A model generated the notes under the pieces. The model did not search any database. It was given only the letters and a program-made list of their open reading frames with translations, and had not been told where the DNA came from. Shown here piece after piece: positions 41,564-50,957 of a stretch of 55,254 bases of DNA. The translations under genes and the position numbers were made by a program. How positions within the stretch are numbered: position 1 is the stretch's first letter; every line of letters begins with the position of its first letter. This DNA is from Myxococcota bacterium (lineage in GTDB: Bacteria; Myxococcota_C; UBA6777), in assembly GCA_023150835.1 (NCBI GenBank), contig JAKLKB010000050.1:1-55254 (forward strand), written 5' to 3'.

Positions 41564-41614
41564 AAAGTCGCTCTTTTTTCTCCTGTATCTTCTTCGGGGA
41601 AAAAGCGACTTTTT
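41564..41614 (+). terminator. Rho-independent terminator or attenuator before secE
   Basis: AAAGTCGCT (41564-41572) pairs perfectly with AGCGACTTT (41604-41612). The stem continues inward with T-run/A-run and CTCC/GGGG pairs, and the 3' arm leads into TTTTT. This is the strongest terminator-like structure in the window. It would separate tRNA-tuf-tRNA transcripts from secE-nusG or attenuate readthrough. Confidence 0.75.
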
Positions 41615-41637
41615 GCATGAAATAGGTGCCCGAAAAG

Positions 41638-42030
41638 ATGGACAAACATCGGCGTTGGGTTGTGTTGGCTTTTCTCGGATTGGGCCTTTTGGGTGTTTGG
41701 GTCTTGGGCGAAACGTTTAAAAGTCTTTTTTATTATCTTCGCCCGTACGGTGTTCGTGATTACGTCATCCTTACCGAAAGTTTCACGCTCGCCAACTTGA
41801 TCGGCTTTGTTGTGGCCGCGGGAATCAGCCTTCGGCTTTGGTTTCATCAAGACGTCAACCAAGCAGCCCACGAAGTAATCGACGAGATGTACCGCGTGAC
41901 GTGGCCGACAGGCAAAGACACACAAACGTCTACAATCGTTGTCATCATCACCACGATTATCTTTTCTCTATTCTTGTGGTTTTTTGATCAAGTGTGGTCA
42001 TGGGCGACGACTTTCCTATACCGCATTTAA
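41638..42030 (+). CDS. secE: Preprotein translocase subunit SecE, 130 aa
   Basis: SecE clamps SecY in the inner-membrane protein channel. The C-terminal core has the conserved VIDEMYRVTWPTGKDTQTSTIVVIITTII followed by the last membrane helix. Two earlier hydrophobic segments (about 8-25 and 56-75) make a three-helix form like E. coli SecE rather than the short one-helix type. Start: ATG 41638 is preferred; a GTG four codons upstream is possible. It lies between tRNA-Trp and nusG, the usual place. Confidence 0.92.
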   Translation: MDKHRRWVVLAFLGLGLLGVWVLGETFKSLFYYLRPYGVRDYVILTESFTLANLIGFVVAAGISLRLWFHQDVNQAAHEVIDEMYRVTWPTGKDTQTSTIVVIITTIIFSLFLWFFDQVWSWATTFLYRI

Positions 42031-42252
42031 GTTCTCGGTCGCTTTGTGCTCTCTTTTTCGGCTCGCATCGGACGAAAAAGACGAACCTCTACTTCTCCGA
42101 TTTGATAAGCGGTTCTTGTTTTGGGGATCTCCCTTTTTCGGTCGGGTGGTTGTGTTTTTCTTAACTCGCGCCTCCTTACCTTCCACAATTTCCGCTAACT
42201 TCTTGTGTTCACCAACCCCCCCCACAAGACGAGTTCTATCCTCCCGGTCGTG

Positions 42253-42274
42253 TTTTGCCGTCGATACGGCAAAA
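42253..42274 (+). other. Perfect hairpin in the nusG leader
   Basis: TTTTGCCGT (42253-42261) and ACGGCAAAA (42266-42274) form a 9 bp stem with the tetraloop CGAT, 52 bases before the nusG start codon. There is no downstream U-run. It could be a transcript-processing or regulatory structure. The 296 bp secE-nusG gap holds no other clear feature. Confidence 0.55.
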
Positions 42275-42326
42275 GAAGACAAGGGCGCATCAGAAGATCG
42301 TTCCTTTTCTTCTAGGAGACTGTACA

Positions 42327-42884
42327 TTGGGCAAAGAAGAAAAACTCAAGTGGTATGTGGTTAACACATATTCCGGCTTCGAGCACAAAGCCAAAAAAAG
42401 CCTTCAACAACGCATCATCCAAGAATCCCTAGAAGATCACTTTGGAGATCTTGAAGAGGGAATCTTGATTCCTGTCGAAAAAGTGGTAGAAAACGCCAAA
42501 GGCGGCGCAAAAAAAACTTCTGAGCGCAAATTCTACCCGGGATATATGCTGATCCAGATGATCCTGACGGACGAAACGTGGCACCTCGTCAAGACGACCC
42601 CAAAGATATCCGGCTTTATCGGCAATTCAAAACATCCAGTCCCCGTTCCTGCTTCCGAAGTCCGTAAGATCACACAACAAATGGAAGAAGGCGCACAACG
42701 CCCCAAACCACGCGTTGAATTCGAAATGGGCGAAGAAGTCCGCGTCACAGAAGGGCCTTTTATGAACTTCAACGGCACCATCGAAGAAGTTCGCCCTGAC
42801 AAAGGCAAAGTACGGGTCATGGTCAGCATTTTTGGTCGTTCTACTCCCGTAGAACTGGACTTTTCGCAGGTCGAAAAGCTATAG
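42327..42884 (+). CDS. nusG: Transcription termination/antitermination protein NusG, 185 aa
   Basis: NusG binds RNA polymerase and links it to Rho or to the ribosome. The N-terminal NGN domain has KWYVVNTYSGFEHKAKKSLQQRI and FYPGYMLIQMILTDETWHLVKTTPKISGFIG; the C-terminal KOW domain has EEVRVTEGPFMNFNGTIEEVRPDKGKVRVMV. Start: a TTG at 42327 with AGGAG eight bases upstream gives the normal length and the conserved N-terminus. The first in-frame ATG upstream would add 24 residues, part of them from the hairpin. This is one of several UUG starts in the operon. Confidence 0.95.
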   Translation: MGKEEKLKWYVVNTYSGFEHKAKKSLQQRIIQESLEDHFGDLEEGILIPVEKVVENAKGGAKKTSERKFYPGYMLIQMILTDETWHLVKTTPKISGFIGNSKHPVPVPASEVRKITQQMEEGAQRPKPRVEFEMGEEVRVTEGPFMNFNGTIEEVRPDKGKVRVMVSIFGRSTPVELDFSQVEKL

Positions 42885-42946
42885 CGCTCGCATCATGCTG
42901 TAGTGGCTTGTTCTTGCGTCTGTGAACAAACATTGAGGTTAAGGCG

Positions 42947-43387
42947 ATGGCCAAAAAATTAATGGCGGAAGTGAAACTCCAGTGTCCCGCCGGACGAGCG
43001 AACCCTTCGCCGCCTGTCGGCCCTGCGCTGGGCCAACACGGCGTCAATATCATGGAGTTCGTAAAACAGTTCAACGCACGCACCGCAGATCAAGTGGGCA
43101 TGATCATTCCCGTTGTGATCTCGGTTTTTCAAGATCGCTCGTTTACCTTTATTACCAAAACTCCTCCTGCATCGGTTTTGATTAAGAAAGAGCTTGGCTT
43201 GGCGACCACGAAAAAGCCGGGTTCAGGCTCCAAAAAGCCCGGAAAAGAAAAAGTGGGTGCGTTGTCTTGGGAACAGATCGAAAGCATCGCGAAATTAAAA
43301 CTGCCCGATCTCAACGCCAACAACGTTGAAGCCGCAAAGAAAATTATTGCTGGAACCGCTCGATCCATGGGTGTGGATGTTCGCTAG
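42947..43387 (+). CDS. rplK: Ribosomal protein uL11 (L11), 146 aa
   Basis: L11 forms the GTPase-associated stalk base with 23S rRNA. The N-terminal proline-rich segment [23 protein letters not shown] and the C-terminal rRNA-binding part [25 protein letters not shown] are typical. The start ATG 42947 has GAGG/AAGG upstream. A slightly longer Lys/Gly-rich loop ([16 protein letters not shown]) lies near residue 90. Confidence 0.98.
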   Translation: MAKKLMAEVKLQCPAGRANPSPPVGPALGQHGVNIMEFVKQFNARTADQVGMIIPVVISVFQDRSFTFITKTPPASVLIKKELGLATTKKPGSGSKKPGKEKVGALSWEQIESIAKLKLPDLNANNVEAAKKIIAGTARSMGVDVR

Positions 43388-43501
43388 TTTTCTTGTTTCG
43401 AAACGCTCTTTCGGAGCTCTTCACCACCACGACGTTTGAACTACGACCTCTTTTGTGTGCCGCTTATCAAGAAAGGCCCACAACAAACGTAGGAGTCTCT
43501 T

Positions 43502-44278
43502 ATGCCACGCATTCCAAAAAAGCGCGAAGGCTCTTTGCGCGAAAAAGGCAAACGAATTACCCAATCACGTGGGAAAAAAAGCCAAGCAGCCCGTCAACTC
43601 ATCGAAACAGGCCGCTTGTATTCGTTTGACGAAGCTCTCGATCTATTGAAAAAACCCGAATTCAACTATGCACGCTTTAACCAAAGTGTTGACATCGCTG
43701 TCCAGTTGGGTGTCGATCCACGAAAATCAGAACAAATGGTTCGTGGAGCTGTTGTTCTTCCCAACGGTACAGGAAAAACGGTCCGGATCGTTGTGTTTGC
43801 AAAAGGTGAAAAAGCCAAAGAAGCACAAGAAGCAGGTGCCGATGTTGTGGGTGGCGAAGATCTCGTTGAAAAAATCCGCACGGAAAACTGGCTGGAGTTC
43901 GATAAGGCCATCGCAACACCAGACATGATGCGCCACGTGGGTTTGATCGGTAAACTCCTTGGCCCGCGTGGCTTGATGCCCAGCCCTAAAGTCGGAACGG
44001 TGACGTTTGACGTGGGTAACGCGGTTCGTGAACAAAAATCCGGAAAAGTAGAGTACCGCGTCGACAAAGCAGGCATCGTTCACGCCAGCGTCGGCAAGGT
44101 CTCTTTTTCTCCAGAACAACTTCGTGGAAACTTGCTCGCGATCTTTGATAATATCATGCGCGCAAAACCCGCCACTTCAAAGGGTGTATACCTCCAGAAG
44201 ATCAGCTTTTCTCTCACGCAAAGCCCGAGCGTGACGGTTGATGTCGCTTCCATCCAAAGCGCACTCAAAGCAAGCTGA
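43502..44278 (+). CDS. rplA: Ribosomal protein uL1 (L1), 258 aa
   Basis: L1 forms the mobile stalk near the ribosomal E site. The sequence has [41 protein letters not shown], the [19 protein letters not shown] signature and [19 protein letters not shown]. The N-terminus has about 25 extra basic residues compared with E. coli L1. ATG 43502 has GGAG upstream. It follows rplK after 114 bp. Confidence 0.98.
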   Translation: MPRIPKKREGSLREKGKRITQSRGKKSQAARQLIETGRLYSFDEALDLLKKPEFNYARFNQSVDIAVQLGVDPRKSEQMVRGAVVLPNGTGKTVRIVVFAKGEKAKEAQEAGADVVGGEDLVEKIRTENWLEFDKAIATPDMMRHVGLIGKLLGPRGLMPSPKVGTVTFDVGNAVREQKSGKVEYRVDKAGIVHASVGKVSFSPEQLRGNLLAIFDNIMRAKPATSKGVYLQKISFSLTQSPSVTVDVASIQSALKAS

Positions 44279-44282
44279 TCCT

Positions 44283-44374
44283 GAAGGAAAAGAATCTATC
44301 GTTCTTGTCGAAGACAGCAGGGCCTTTTTGGATAATCTCACCTGCCGAGGCAAGCCAACCGATGCGTTTCCTTC
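44283..44374 (+). promoter_or_regulatory. L10-leader-like RNA structure upstream of rplJ
   Basis: GAAGGAAA (44283-44290) can pair with TTTCCTTC (44367-44374) and enclose two helices: AAGAA/TTCTT around 44290-44306 and GCAGG (44317-44321)/CCTGC (44341-44345). A purine-rich segment GAGGCAAGCC follows the second helix. A three-way junction in this place fits the L10(L12)4-binding autoregulatory leader known in other bacteria. The fold was made by eye. Confidence 0.5.
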
Positions 44375-44477
44375 TTCTTTTTCTGAAAGATGAACCAAAC
44401 ACTGTTGACTTGGTTTCTTTGGCTTGATGGGAATTTTCTTGAAAGGCCGCACTTGCCCCGAAGGAAGGAGCAATACC

Positions 44478-45002
44478 TTGGATCGTGCCTATAAAGGAGA
44501 ACAGATCGCGGCCATGCGAGCTGATTTTGAATCCGTGCAAGGTGCCGTTCTTGCCGATTTTAAAGGCTTGTCTGTTCGTGATATTACAGAGATCCGCCGT
44601 GCCTTTCGTCAACAGGGCGTCTCGGTTCGTGTCGTAAAAAATACCCTTGCCCGCATCGCGACGCAAGGGACCAAGCTTGCGGTGATCGGTTCCGATTTTG
44701 TCGGTACCACCGCCATCGCTTACAGCAAAGAAGATCCTGTGGCCCCTGCCCGTGTCGCCGAAGAATGCGCCAAAACCAAAGACAAATTCATTGTCAAAGG
44801 CGGATACGTCGACGGCACACGCTTGGACCGCAAAGGCGTCGAACAACTTGCCAAACTGCCCTCCCGCGAAGAACTTCGCGCCAAGTTGCTCGGCACGTTG
44901 GTTGCTCCCGCAACTCAATTGGTTCGCCTTTTCAATGCTGTTCCGCAACAAGTTGTGTTTCTTCTCGACGCACAACGACGCAAGCTCAACGGCGAAGAAT
45001 AA
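44478..45002 (+). CDS. rplJ: Ribosomal protein uL10 (L10), 174 aa
   Basis: L10 anchors the L7/L12 stalk. The N-terminal rRNA-binding domain has VLADFKGLSVRDITEIRRAFRQQGVSVRVVKNTLARIA, and the C-terminal helix that carries L12 dimers is at about 140-172. Start: TTG 44478 with AAGGAG seven bases upstream gives the normal length; the open frame extends 18 codons further into the leader without a site. It is probably autoregulated through the upstream RNA structure. Confidence 0.95.
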   Translation: MDRAYKGEQIAAMRADFESVQGAVLADFKGLSVRDITEIRRAFRQQGVSVRVVKNTLARIATQGTKLAVIGSDFVGTTAIAYSKEDPVAPARVAEECAKTKDKFIVKGGYVDGTRLDRKGVEQLAKLPSREELRAKLLGTLVAPATQLVRLFNAVPQQVVFLLDAQRRKLNGEE

Positions 45003-45065
45003 GACGCTTTGTCTCGCGAAAAGCGGCCAAATCCTCGTGATAAGGACCGCAAGAAAACAGAAAAA

Positions 45066-45086
45066 CCTCAAAATTGAGGGCTTTTT
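45066..45086 (+). terminator. Hairpin with U-run between rplJ and rplL (attenuator candidate)
   Basis: CCTCA (45066-45070) and TGAGG (45075-45079) form a short hairpin, followed by GGCTTTTT. The gap between rplJ and rplL is 193 bp, longer than usual, and rplL must be made in excess over rplJ, so a strong terminator here would be unexpected; partial attenuation or a 3'-end of a processed transcript is more likely. Confidence 0.45.
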
Positions 45087-45114
45087 CCCATCCAGATCGT
45101 CGCATCCGTTTGAG

Positions 45115-45152
45115 TGGCATTGAAACGTTTGAATGGCATTAAAACGTTTGGA
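45115..45152. repeat. Two 19 bp direct repeats upstream of rplL
   Basis: TGGCATTGAAACGTTTGAA (45115-45133) is followed at once by TGGCATTAAAACGTTTGGA (45134-45152), two differences in 19 bases. Each contains the palindrome AAACGTTT. They lie 44 bp before the rplL start codon and could be a recent duplication or a pair of protein-binding sites. Confidence 0.75.
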
Positions 45153-45195
45153 CAGACGAGCACCGAAACAAACAAAACCAAGTGGAGTGTTTCCC

Positions 45196-45585
45196 ATGAG
45201 TGATTTTGAAAAAGTGAAAACCGAGATCATCGACAAACTCAGCAACCTCACCGTCTTGCAGATCGCAGAACTCGTGAAAGATCTCGAAGGCAAGTGGGGC
45301 GTCTCCGCCGCTGCCGCTGCCGGCCCTGTCGTGGTTGCTGCCGCTGCTGGCCCCGCAGCTCCCGTCGAAGAAAAAACCGAGTTTGACGTCATCCTGACCG
45401 GCTTTGGCGACAAAAAGATCCAAGTGATCAAAGAAATCCGCACCGTGACCGGTCTTGGCCTCAAAGAAGCCAAGGATCTCGTTGAAGGCGTGCCCAAGCC
45501 CGTCAAAGAAGGCATCTCCAAAGAAGAAGCCGCGAACCTCAAGAAGCAACTCGAAGAAGCCGGCGCTACCATCGAGATCAAGTAA
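45196..45585 (+). CDS. rplL: Ribosomal protein bL12 (L7/L12), 129 aa
   Basis: L7/L12 forms the flexible stalk that recruits translation GTPases. The N-terminal dimerisation domain has [17 protein letters not shown], an Ala-rich hinge follows ([19 protein letters not shown]), and the C-terminal factor-binding domain has [21 protein letters not shown] and [19 protein letters not shown]. Start: ATG 45196 with GGAG upstream gives the normal length. Confidence 0.98.
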   Translation: MSDFEKVKTEIIDKLSNLTVLQIAELVKDLEGKWGVSAAAAAGPVVVAAAAGPAAPVEEKTEFDVILTGFGDKKIQVIKEIRTVTGLGLKEAKDLVEGVPKPVKEGISKEEAANLKKQLEEAGATIEIK

Positions 45586-45661
45586 TCTCGCCCGTTTTAT
45601 CTTTGTGTCGGCGATCACAACACCGACCGTCCGATCACAAAGGTTAAACTTGAGAAGAATT

Positions 45662-45683
45662 CCCTCCCTTCGAGGGGTCTTTT
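45662..45683 (+). terminator. Short hairpin with U-run after rplL
   Basis: CCCTC (45662-45666) and GAGGG (45672-45676) form a 5 bp stem with a 5-base loop, followed by GTCTTTT. It lies 77 bp after rplL. It is short and may attenuate rather than end transcription. Confidence 0.4.
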
Positions 45684-45743
45684 CACGTTTGGCCTTTGCG
45701 CTCTCTCTGCTCAGGTTGAGCAACATGACGCAAAAGAAAAGAA

Positions 45744-45780
45744 AAGAGAACGCAAGTTTCTCTTGACTTTTCTTTTTTTT
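45744..45780 (+). terminator. Candidate rho-independent terminator between rplL and rpoB
   Basis: AAGAGAA (45744-45750) and TTCTCTT (45758-45764) form a 7 bp stem with a 7-base loop, followed by GACTTTTCTTTTTTTT. The stem is AT-rich, but the U-run is long. It would reduce rpoBC expression relative to rplJL, as is known for E. coli at the equivalent place. Confidence 0.55.
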
Positions 45781-46358
45781 TGTGAATCATGGTGGACCTT
45801 GCGGGCAAAACGCCCTCCTGTACTTTCCTCTTGAAAGCATTGTCATTCACCCAAAACCCAAGGCGAAAGCACATGGGCTTTACGGGCCAATCAGTGAATT
45901 GCAGGCATGTTTTGTCGCTTCCCGAGTGTTTCCTTGCCTCCAGAAACTCTGGCGAGATGACCATTTGATGTGTTCGCAGATCACTTTGAAACACCAGTCT
46001 CCTCCTCAAAACATCCCCTGTCTTTTGTCCGCCTCCGCACACCAAAAGGAGTTGTCACTAGACTTCGTGCGGGGCCTTTCACCCCACCATGCTTTTGCTT
46101 TCGGTGAGTTTCTCTCTCTCTTTGTGCGAAACTTTCCTGAACACTCCCTACAAACACACCACCACCTCTTGCCATCGGTGCCTATCCACCGCCTCGCAAG
46201 AGCGCAACGATATCCATCCGTATCTGATAGATCCCCAACCCAATTGATCTCATTTGCATCCTTTTCCCTTTGTCTTGGGACTTGAATCGAGTGCGCCACC
46301 GCTTTGAGCGTTTCTCTGGGTGTGCCAAGTCCGCTCAACATCCACTGCAGGAGGGTTG
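45781..46358 (+). other. Long rplL-rpoB spacer without a supported gene
   Basis: The whole rplL-rpoB gap is 773 bp; this 578 bp right part follows the terminator candidate. An open plus-strand frame (about 45782-46285) exists, but its translation is Cys/His/Pro-rich without family features or a ribosome-binding site, so I do not call it. I see no convincing sigma-70 promoter. The region is pyrimidine-rich near 46010-46250. It probably carries a long rpoB leader or a promoter that I cannot recognise. Confidence 0.5.
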
Positions 46359-49300
46359 ATGACGGCCCAAATTCAAAACAATTTCCGAGTGAGAAGGAGC
46401 TTTGGCAAGATCAGGCAGATCATCGAGATCCCCAACCTGATCGAGATGCAGAAAAAATCTTTCGAGAAGTTTCTGCAAGCCGATAAGCTCCCTCACGAGC
46501 GCGAAAACACGGGTCTTCAAGCTGTCTTTAAGAGCGTCTTTCCCATCAAAGACTTCAATGAAACCTGTCAATTAAACTTTGTCGCGTATCACTTGGAGCC
46601 GCCAAAGTATGACGTGGAAGAGTGCCGTCAGCGTGGTGTCACTTATGCTGCGACGATCCGCGTCGAGGTTCGCCTTGTGATCTGGAAAGTCGATGAAACA
46701 ACCGGCAGCAAAGATATCGAAGATCTCACGGAACAAGAGGTCTTTTTCGGCGAGATCCCCTTAATGACCGAACAAGGTACGTTCATCATCAGCGGAACGG
46801 AGCGCGTGGTGGTCAGCCAGTTGCACCGCTCTCCGGGGGTTTTCTACGAACATGACAAAGGAAAAACCCACTCCTCTGGAAAGTATCTTTTCTCCGCTCG
46901 TGTGATCCCCTATCGCGGAAGCTGGATCGATTTTGAGTTTGATGCCAAAGATATCCTTTACGTTCGGATCGATCGACGTCGAAAGTTGCCTGCGACCGTA
47001 CTTTTGCGAGCCTTGGGATACACTACCGCAGAGCTACTCAATGAGTTCTACGACACCGAACTGATCCACGTTGCCCGTCCCCCCGTGCCTGAGGCCAACT
47101 TTGTTTGTTGGTTGTCCAACACCGCAGGACATGACGTCTTGCTTGGAAACGAACTTTTGCTTTCCAAGGGCGAGTCACAAGTCCACACCAAACTCAACGA
47201 TTGGACGGTTCAAAAACTCCTCGAACAAGGTACCTCTCCTCTCCCTGTGACGCCCGATTATCTTGTGGGCTGCCGTTTGGCCGACGACGCGTTCAACCAA
47301 AATGGGGAGCTTGTCTTCAACAAAGGCGCATACATCACATTTGGCGACCTCGAACGTCTTCGTGACGATGGTGTGGAAACTCTCCAAGGAAAGTTCTTCG
47401 TTCCTTGCGAACATCGTCGCGCTCTCAATATCGACTTGCTTCTTGGCCAAAAAGCAGAGCGCGATATCTATTCGGCGGATGGAAAATTGGTCCTGAAAGC
47501 AGGAACCAAGTTTGGAAACAAACACAATGGACCCCGCATCAAGCGCATCCGCGAAAGCGGCGTCGATCGCTTGCCTATTACGCGCAACTCGTTGATCGGT
47601 CGCATCGCTGCCGAAGATATCTTCGATCCCGAAGAAGGCGAGATCCTCGTCCAAGTCAACGAAGAGATCACGCCTGATATCCTCGATGAGATCGAACAAC
47701 GCAAGATCACCTCTTTTCGTGTCCTTTTCATCGAAGGCAGCAACGCAGGCTCTTTGCGCGATACCCTCAACCAAGACAAGATCAATACCCCCGAAGAAGC
47801 GATGATGGAGATCTATCGCCGCTTGCGCCCCGGTGAACCTCCCACGATGGAGACGGCCACCAGCCTCTTCAACAACCTCTTCTTTAACCCCGATCGCTAC
47901 GACCTTTCCTCCGTTGGACGCCTCAAACTCAACCACAAGTTCGATCTCCATGACACACCCCTCAACAAGACCGTCTTGACTCCCCAAGATATCCTCGAGG
48001 TCGTTCGTTACTTGATCAACTTGCGCAATAACAAAGACGGATTCGGTGTGGACGATATCGATCATCTTGGAAACCGTCGCGTCCGAGCCGTCGGTGAGTT
48101 GCTTGAAAACCAATATCGCATCGGCTTGGTTCGTATGGAACGTGCGATCAAAGAGCGCATGGTGATCCAAGAGGTCGAGCAACTCATGCCGCACGACCTG
48201 ATCAATCCCAAGCCCGTCAACGCCGTGGTCAAAGAATTCTTTGGCTCCTCCCAATTAAGCCAATTTATGGACCAAACCAACCCCCTCTCCGAAGTGACGC
48301 ACAAGCGCCGCCTTTCGGCTCTTGGACCCGGTGGTTTGACCCGTGATCGCGCAGGCTTTGAAGTGCGCGACGTTCACACCACACACTACGGTCGAATCTG
48401 CCCGATCGAAACGCCAGAAGGTCCGAACATCGGCTTGATCGCAAGCCTCGCAACCTATGCACGTGTGAATCAGTTCGGTTTCGTTGAAACCCCCTACCGC
48501 AAAGTCGAAAATGGCCGCGTTCTCGACGGTGTGCAGTATTTCTCTGCGCTCGACGAAGAGCGCTACACCATCGCCCAAGCCAATGCCATCGTCAACGAAC
48601 AAGGCTTTTTGGCTGGCCCTTTTGTGACGGTGCGTAAAGGTGGTGAGACTTTTTCAGGTGCCTCACCAAGCGAAGTTCAGTTGATGGACGTTTCTCCAAA
48701 CCAGCTTGTCTCGATCGCTGCGTCCTTGATCCCGTTCCTTGAACACGACGACGCAAACCGCGCATTGATGGGCTCCAACATGCAGCGCCAAGCTGTCCCA
48801 CTTTTGCGGACCTTTGCCCCTCTTGTTGGAACAGGCATTGAGCGCATCGTTGCGCGTGATTCAGGCGTTACCGTCGTCGCAAAACGCGATGGTCTCGTCG
48901 ATTATGTCGATGCTTCGCGGATCGTTGTGCGCGTCGACACAGATGATGCCCGCAATGAACTCGGTACACAGGTCGATATCTACAAATTGATCAAGTACCA
49001 ACGCTCCAACCAAAACACCTCGATCAACCAAAAGCCGATCGTCAAGCGCGGAGATCGCGTATACAAGGGCGATGTCATCGCTGATGGACCCGCAACTTCC
49101 GGTGGAGAGTTGGCTCTTGGACAAAACTGCATCGTCGCGTTTATGTCGTGGGGTGGCTACAACTTTGAAGACTCCATCTTGATCAACGAACGTGTGGTCA
49201 AAGAGGATATCTATACCTCCATCCACATCGAAGAGATCGAGTGCTACGCACGAGAAACCAAGCTCGGCAAAGAAGAGATCACCCGCGATATCCCGAACGT

Positions 49301-50858
49301 GGGGGATGAAGCGCTCAAAGATCTCGATGAGAGCGGCATTATCCGCATCGGTGCAGAAGTCAAACCCGGTGATATCTTGGTCGGCAAGATCACCCCCAAA
49401 GGTGAAACACAGCTTAGTCCCGAAGAAAAGCTCTTGCGTGCGATCTTCGGTGAAAAAGCAGGCGATGTCCGTGATTCTTCGGAACGCGCAAAGCCCGGAC
49501 AACGCGGCATCGTGATCGATGCACGCGTCTTTAGCCGACGCAAAGGTGACGATCGCGATGCGCGCACACGCCAGATCGAAGACGAGATGGAGACCCGCAT
49601 GCAAAAGGACATGAATGCGGAACTTCAGATCCTGCGCAAAGCGGCCAACGAAAAATTACGCCAACTGTTGGACGGTCAAACCACCTCAGGCAAGCTGATC
49701 CACCAAGGCGAGACCCTCGTCCCTGCGGGTAAAAAGCTGACCATCGAGATCCTTGATGGATTGCCTCGTACTTTGTGGGCCGATATCCCGCTTGTGGATG
49801 AAAATGTCCAAGAACGCGTTCGCCGCATCGAAGAAGCCGTCGAAGATCAACGCTCCGAGATCAGCAAAAACTATCAAGAACGCATCGAGCGCATGAAGAA
49901 GGGTGATGATCTTCAACCCGGCGTTTTGAAGATGGTTAAAGTTTATCTCGCTGTGAAACGCAAACTCCAAGTCGGCGACAAGATGGCCGGACGCCACGGA
50001 AACAAAGGTGTCGTGAGCCGTATCTTGCCCGAAGAAGATATGCCTTACCTCGCAGACGGAACGCCCGTTGATATCGTCCTCAATCCCCTTGGTGTCCCTT
50101 CTCGGATGAACGTTGGGCAGATCCTCGAAACCCATCTCGGCTGGGCTGCTCTCGGGCTGGGTTATCGTATCAACGAGATGTTGGAAAGCCGTTATGCAGA
50201 CGAGCGCATCCGCGAAGAAGTCAAAAGCTTCTTTGAGCCTCACGCTCTCACCGAATACGAAGGCGGGCGCGTCAACGTCTGGGAACTTCTCGATAGCCTA
50301 CACGGCGAAGAATTGCGCTTCTTCTGCAAAGACTTGCGACGTGGAATGTATCTCGCAACACCCGTCTTCGACGGTGCTTCCGAAGAAGAGATCCGCCAAA
50401 AGCTCCAAACCACCGGCCTTCCCGAGTCCGGTCAAACGATCCTCTTCGATGGCCGTACAGGCGATATCTTCGCAAGCGATGTGACTGTCGGCGTGATGTA
50501 TATGCTCAAACTCCATCACCTCGTCGACGACAAGATCCACGCTCGTTCTATCGGACCCTACTCGCTTGTCACCCAACAACCTCTCGGCGGGAAGGCCCAA
50601 TTCGGTGGTCAACGCCTCGGTGAGATGGAAGTTTGGGCGATGGAAGCCTACGGCGCGGCCTATAGCCTCCAAGAATTCCTTACTGTCAAAAGTGACGACG
50701 TTGTGGGCCGTACGCGTATGTATGAGGCCATCGTCAAGGGCGACAATATGCTCGAATCCGGTCTTCCCGAATCCTTCAACGTCTTGATCAAAGAGCTTCA
50801 GAGCCTTGCGCTTGACGTTGAACTTGTCGAAGACAAAGAAGAAGAGAGCAGCAAATAA
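46359..50858 (+). CDS. rpoB: DNA-directed RNA polymerase subunit beta, 1499 aa
   Basis: RpoB forms one pincer and part of the active site of RNA polymerase. The N-terminus [18 protein letters not shown] is typical. The rifampicin-binding segment [24 protein letters not shown] (near residue 630) has the residues of sensitive enzymes. Conserved parts near the C-terminus include [15 protein letters not shown] and [18 protein letters not shown]. At 1499 residues it is about 150 longer than E. coli RpoB. Much of this is at about 245-465, where four related beta-alpha units can be seen instead of about two. Start: ATG 46359 with GGAGGG seven bases upstream; the frame is open 13 codons further left. 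rpoC follows after 99 bp. Confidence 0.98.
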   Translation: MTAQIQNNFRVRRSFGKIRQIIEIPNLIEMQKKSFEKFLQADKLPHERENTGLQAVFKSVFPIKDFNETCQLNFVAYHLEPPKYDVEECRQRGVTYAATIRVEVRLVIWKVDETTGSKDIEDLTEQEVFFGEIPLMTEQGTFIISGTERVVVSQLHRSPGVFYEHDKGKTHSSGKYLFSARVIPYRGSWIDFEFDAKDILYVRIDRRRKLPATVLLRALGYTTAELLNEFYDTELIHVARPPVPEANFVCWLSNTAGHDVLLGNELLLSKGESQVHTKLNDWTVQKLLEQGTSPLPVTPDYLVGCRLADDAFNQNGELVFNKGAYITFGDLERLRDDGVETLQGKFFVPCEHRRALNIDLLLGQKAERDIYSADGKLVLKAGTKFGNKHNGPRIKRIRESGVDRLPITRNSLIGRIAAEDIFDPEEGEILVQVNEEITPDILDEIEQRKITSFRVLFIEGSNAGSLRDTLNQDKINTPEEAMMEIYRRLRPGEPPTMETATSLFNNLFFNPDRYDLSSVGRLKLNHKFDLHDTPLNKTVLTPQDILEVVRYLINLRNNKDGFGVDDIDHLGNRRVRAVGELLENQYRIGLVRMERAIKERMVIQEVEQLMPHDLINPKPVNAVVKEFFGSSQLSQFMDQTNPLSEVTHKRRLSALGPGGLTRDRAGFEVRDVHTTHYGRICPIETPEGPNIGLIASLATYARVNQFGFVETPYRKVENGRVLDGVQYFSALDEERYTIAQANAIVNEQGFLAGPFVTVRKGGETFSGASPSEVQLMDVSPNQLVSIAASLIPFLEHDDANRALMGSNMQRQAVPLLRTFAPLVGTGIERIVARDSGVTVVAKRDGLVDYVDASRIVVRVDTDDARNELGTQVDIYKLIKYQRSNQNTSINQKPIVKRGDRVYKGDVIADGPATSGGELALGQNCIVAFMSWGGYNFEDSILINERVVKEDIYTSIHIEEIECYARETKLGKEEITRDIPNVGDEALKDLDESGIIRIGAEVKPGDILVGKITPKGETQLSPEEKLLRAIFGEKAGDVRDSSERAKPGQRGIVIDARVFSRRKGDDRDARTRQIEDEMETRMQKDMNAELQILRKAANEKLRQLLDGQTTSGKLIHQGETLVPAGKKLTIEILDGLPRTLWADIPLVDENVQERVRRIEEAVEDQRSEISKNYQERIERMKKGDDLQPGVLKMVKVYLAVKRKLQVGDKMAGRHGNKGVVSRILPEEDMPYLADGTPVDIVLNPLGVPSRMNVGQILETHLGWAALGLGYRINEMLESRYADERIREEVKSFFEPHALTEYEGGRVNVWELLDSLHGEELRFFCKDLRRGMYLATPVFDGASEEEIRQKLQTTGLPESGQTILFDGRTGDIFASDVTVGVMYMLKLHHLVDDKIHARSIGPYSLVTQQPLGGKAQFGGQRLGEMEVWAMEAYGAAYSLQEFLTVKSDDVVGRTRMYEAIVKGDNMLESGLPESFNVLIKELQSLALDVELVEDKEEESSK

Positions 50859-50957
50859 CCGACCTCGCCTTGTTCAACTGTTCCAAGGCTCCAACCGTTT
50901 TGTGGCGCGGCACTTTGGGTGCCGCGTCGCGATGGTGCAATCTGTGAGGGAAATGCC

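Noticed and set aside
44265-45581. Minus-strand open frame opposite rplJ-rplL
   Set aside because: It crosses two ribosomal protein genes and their leader; no independent coding signal.
45782-46285. Open plus-strand frame in the rplL-rpoB spacer
   Set aside because: No ribosome-binding site, atypical His/Cys/Pro-rich composition and no recognisable domain.
47175-48254. Long minus-strand open frame opposite rpoB
   Set aside because: It is the mirror of rpoB codons; the reading frame of rpoB is fully conserved here.
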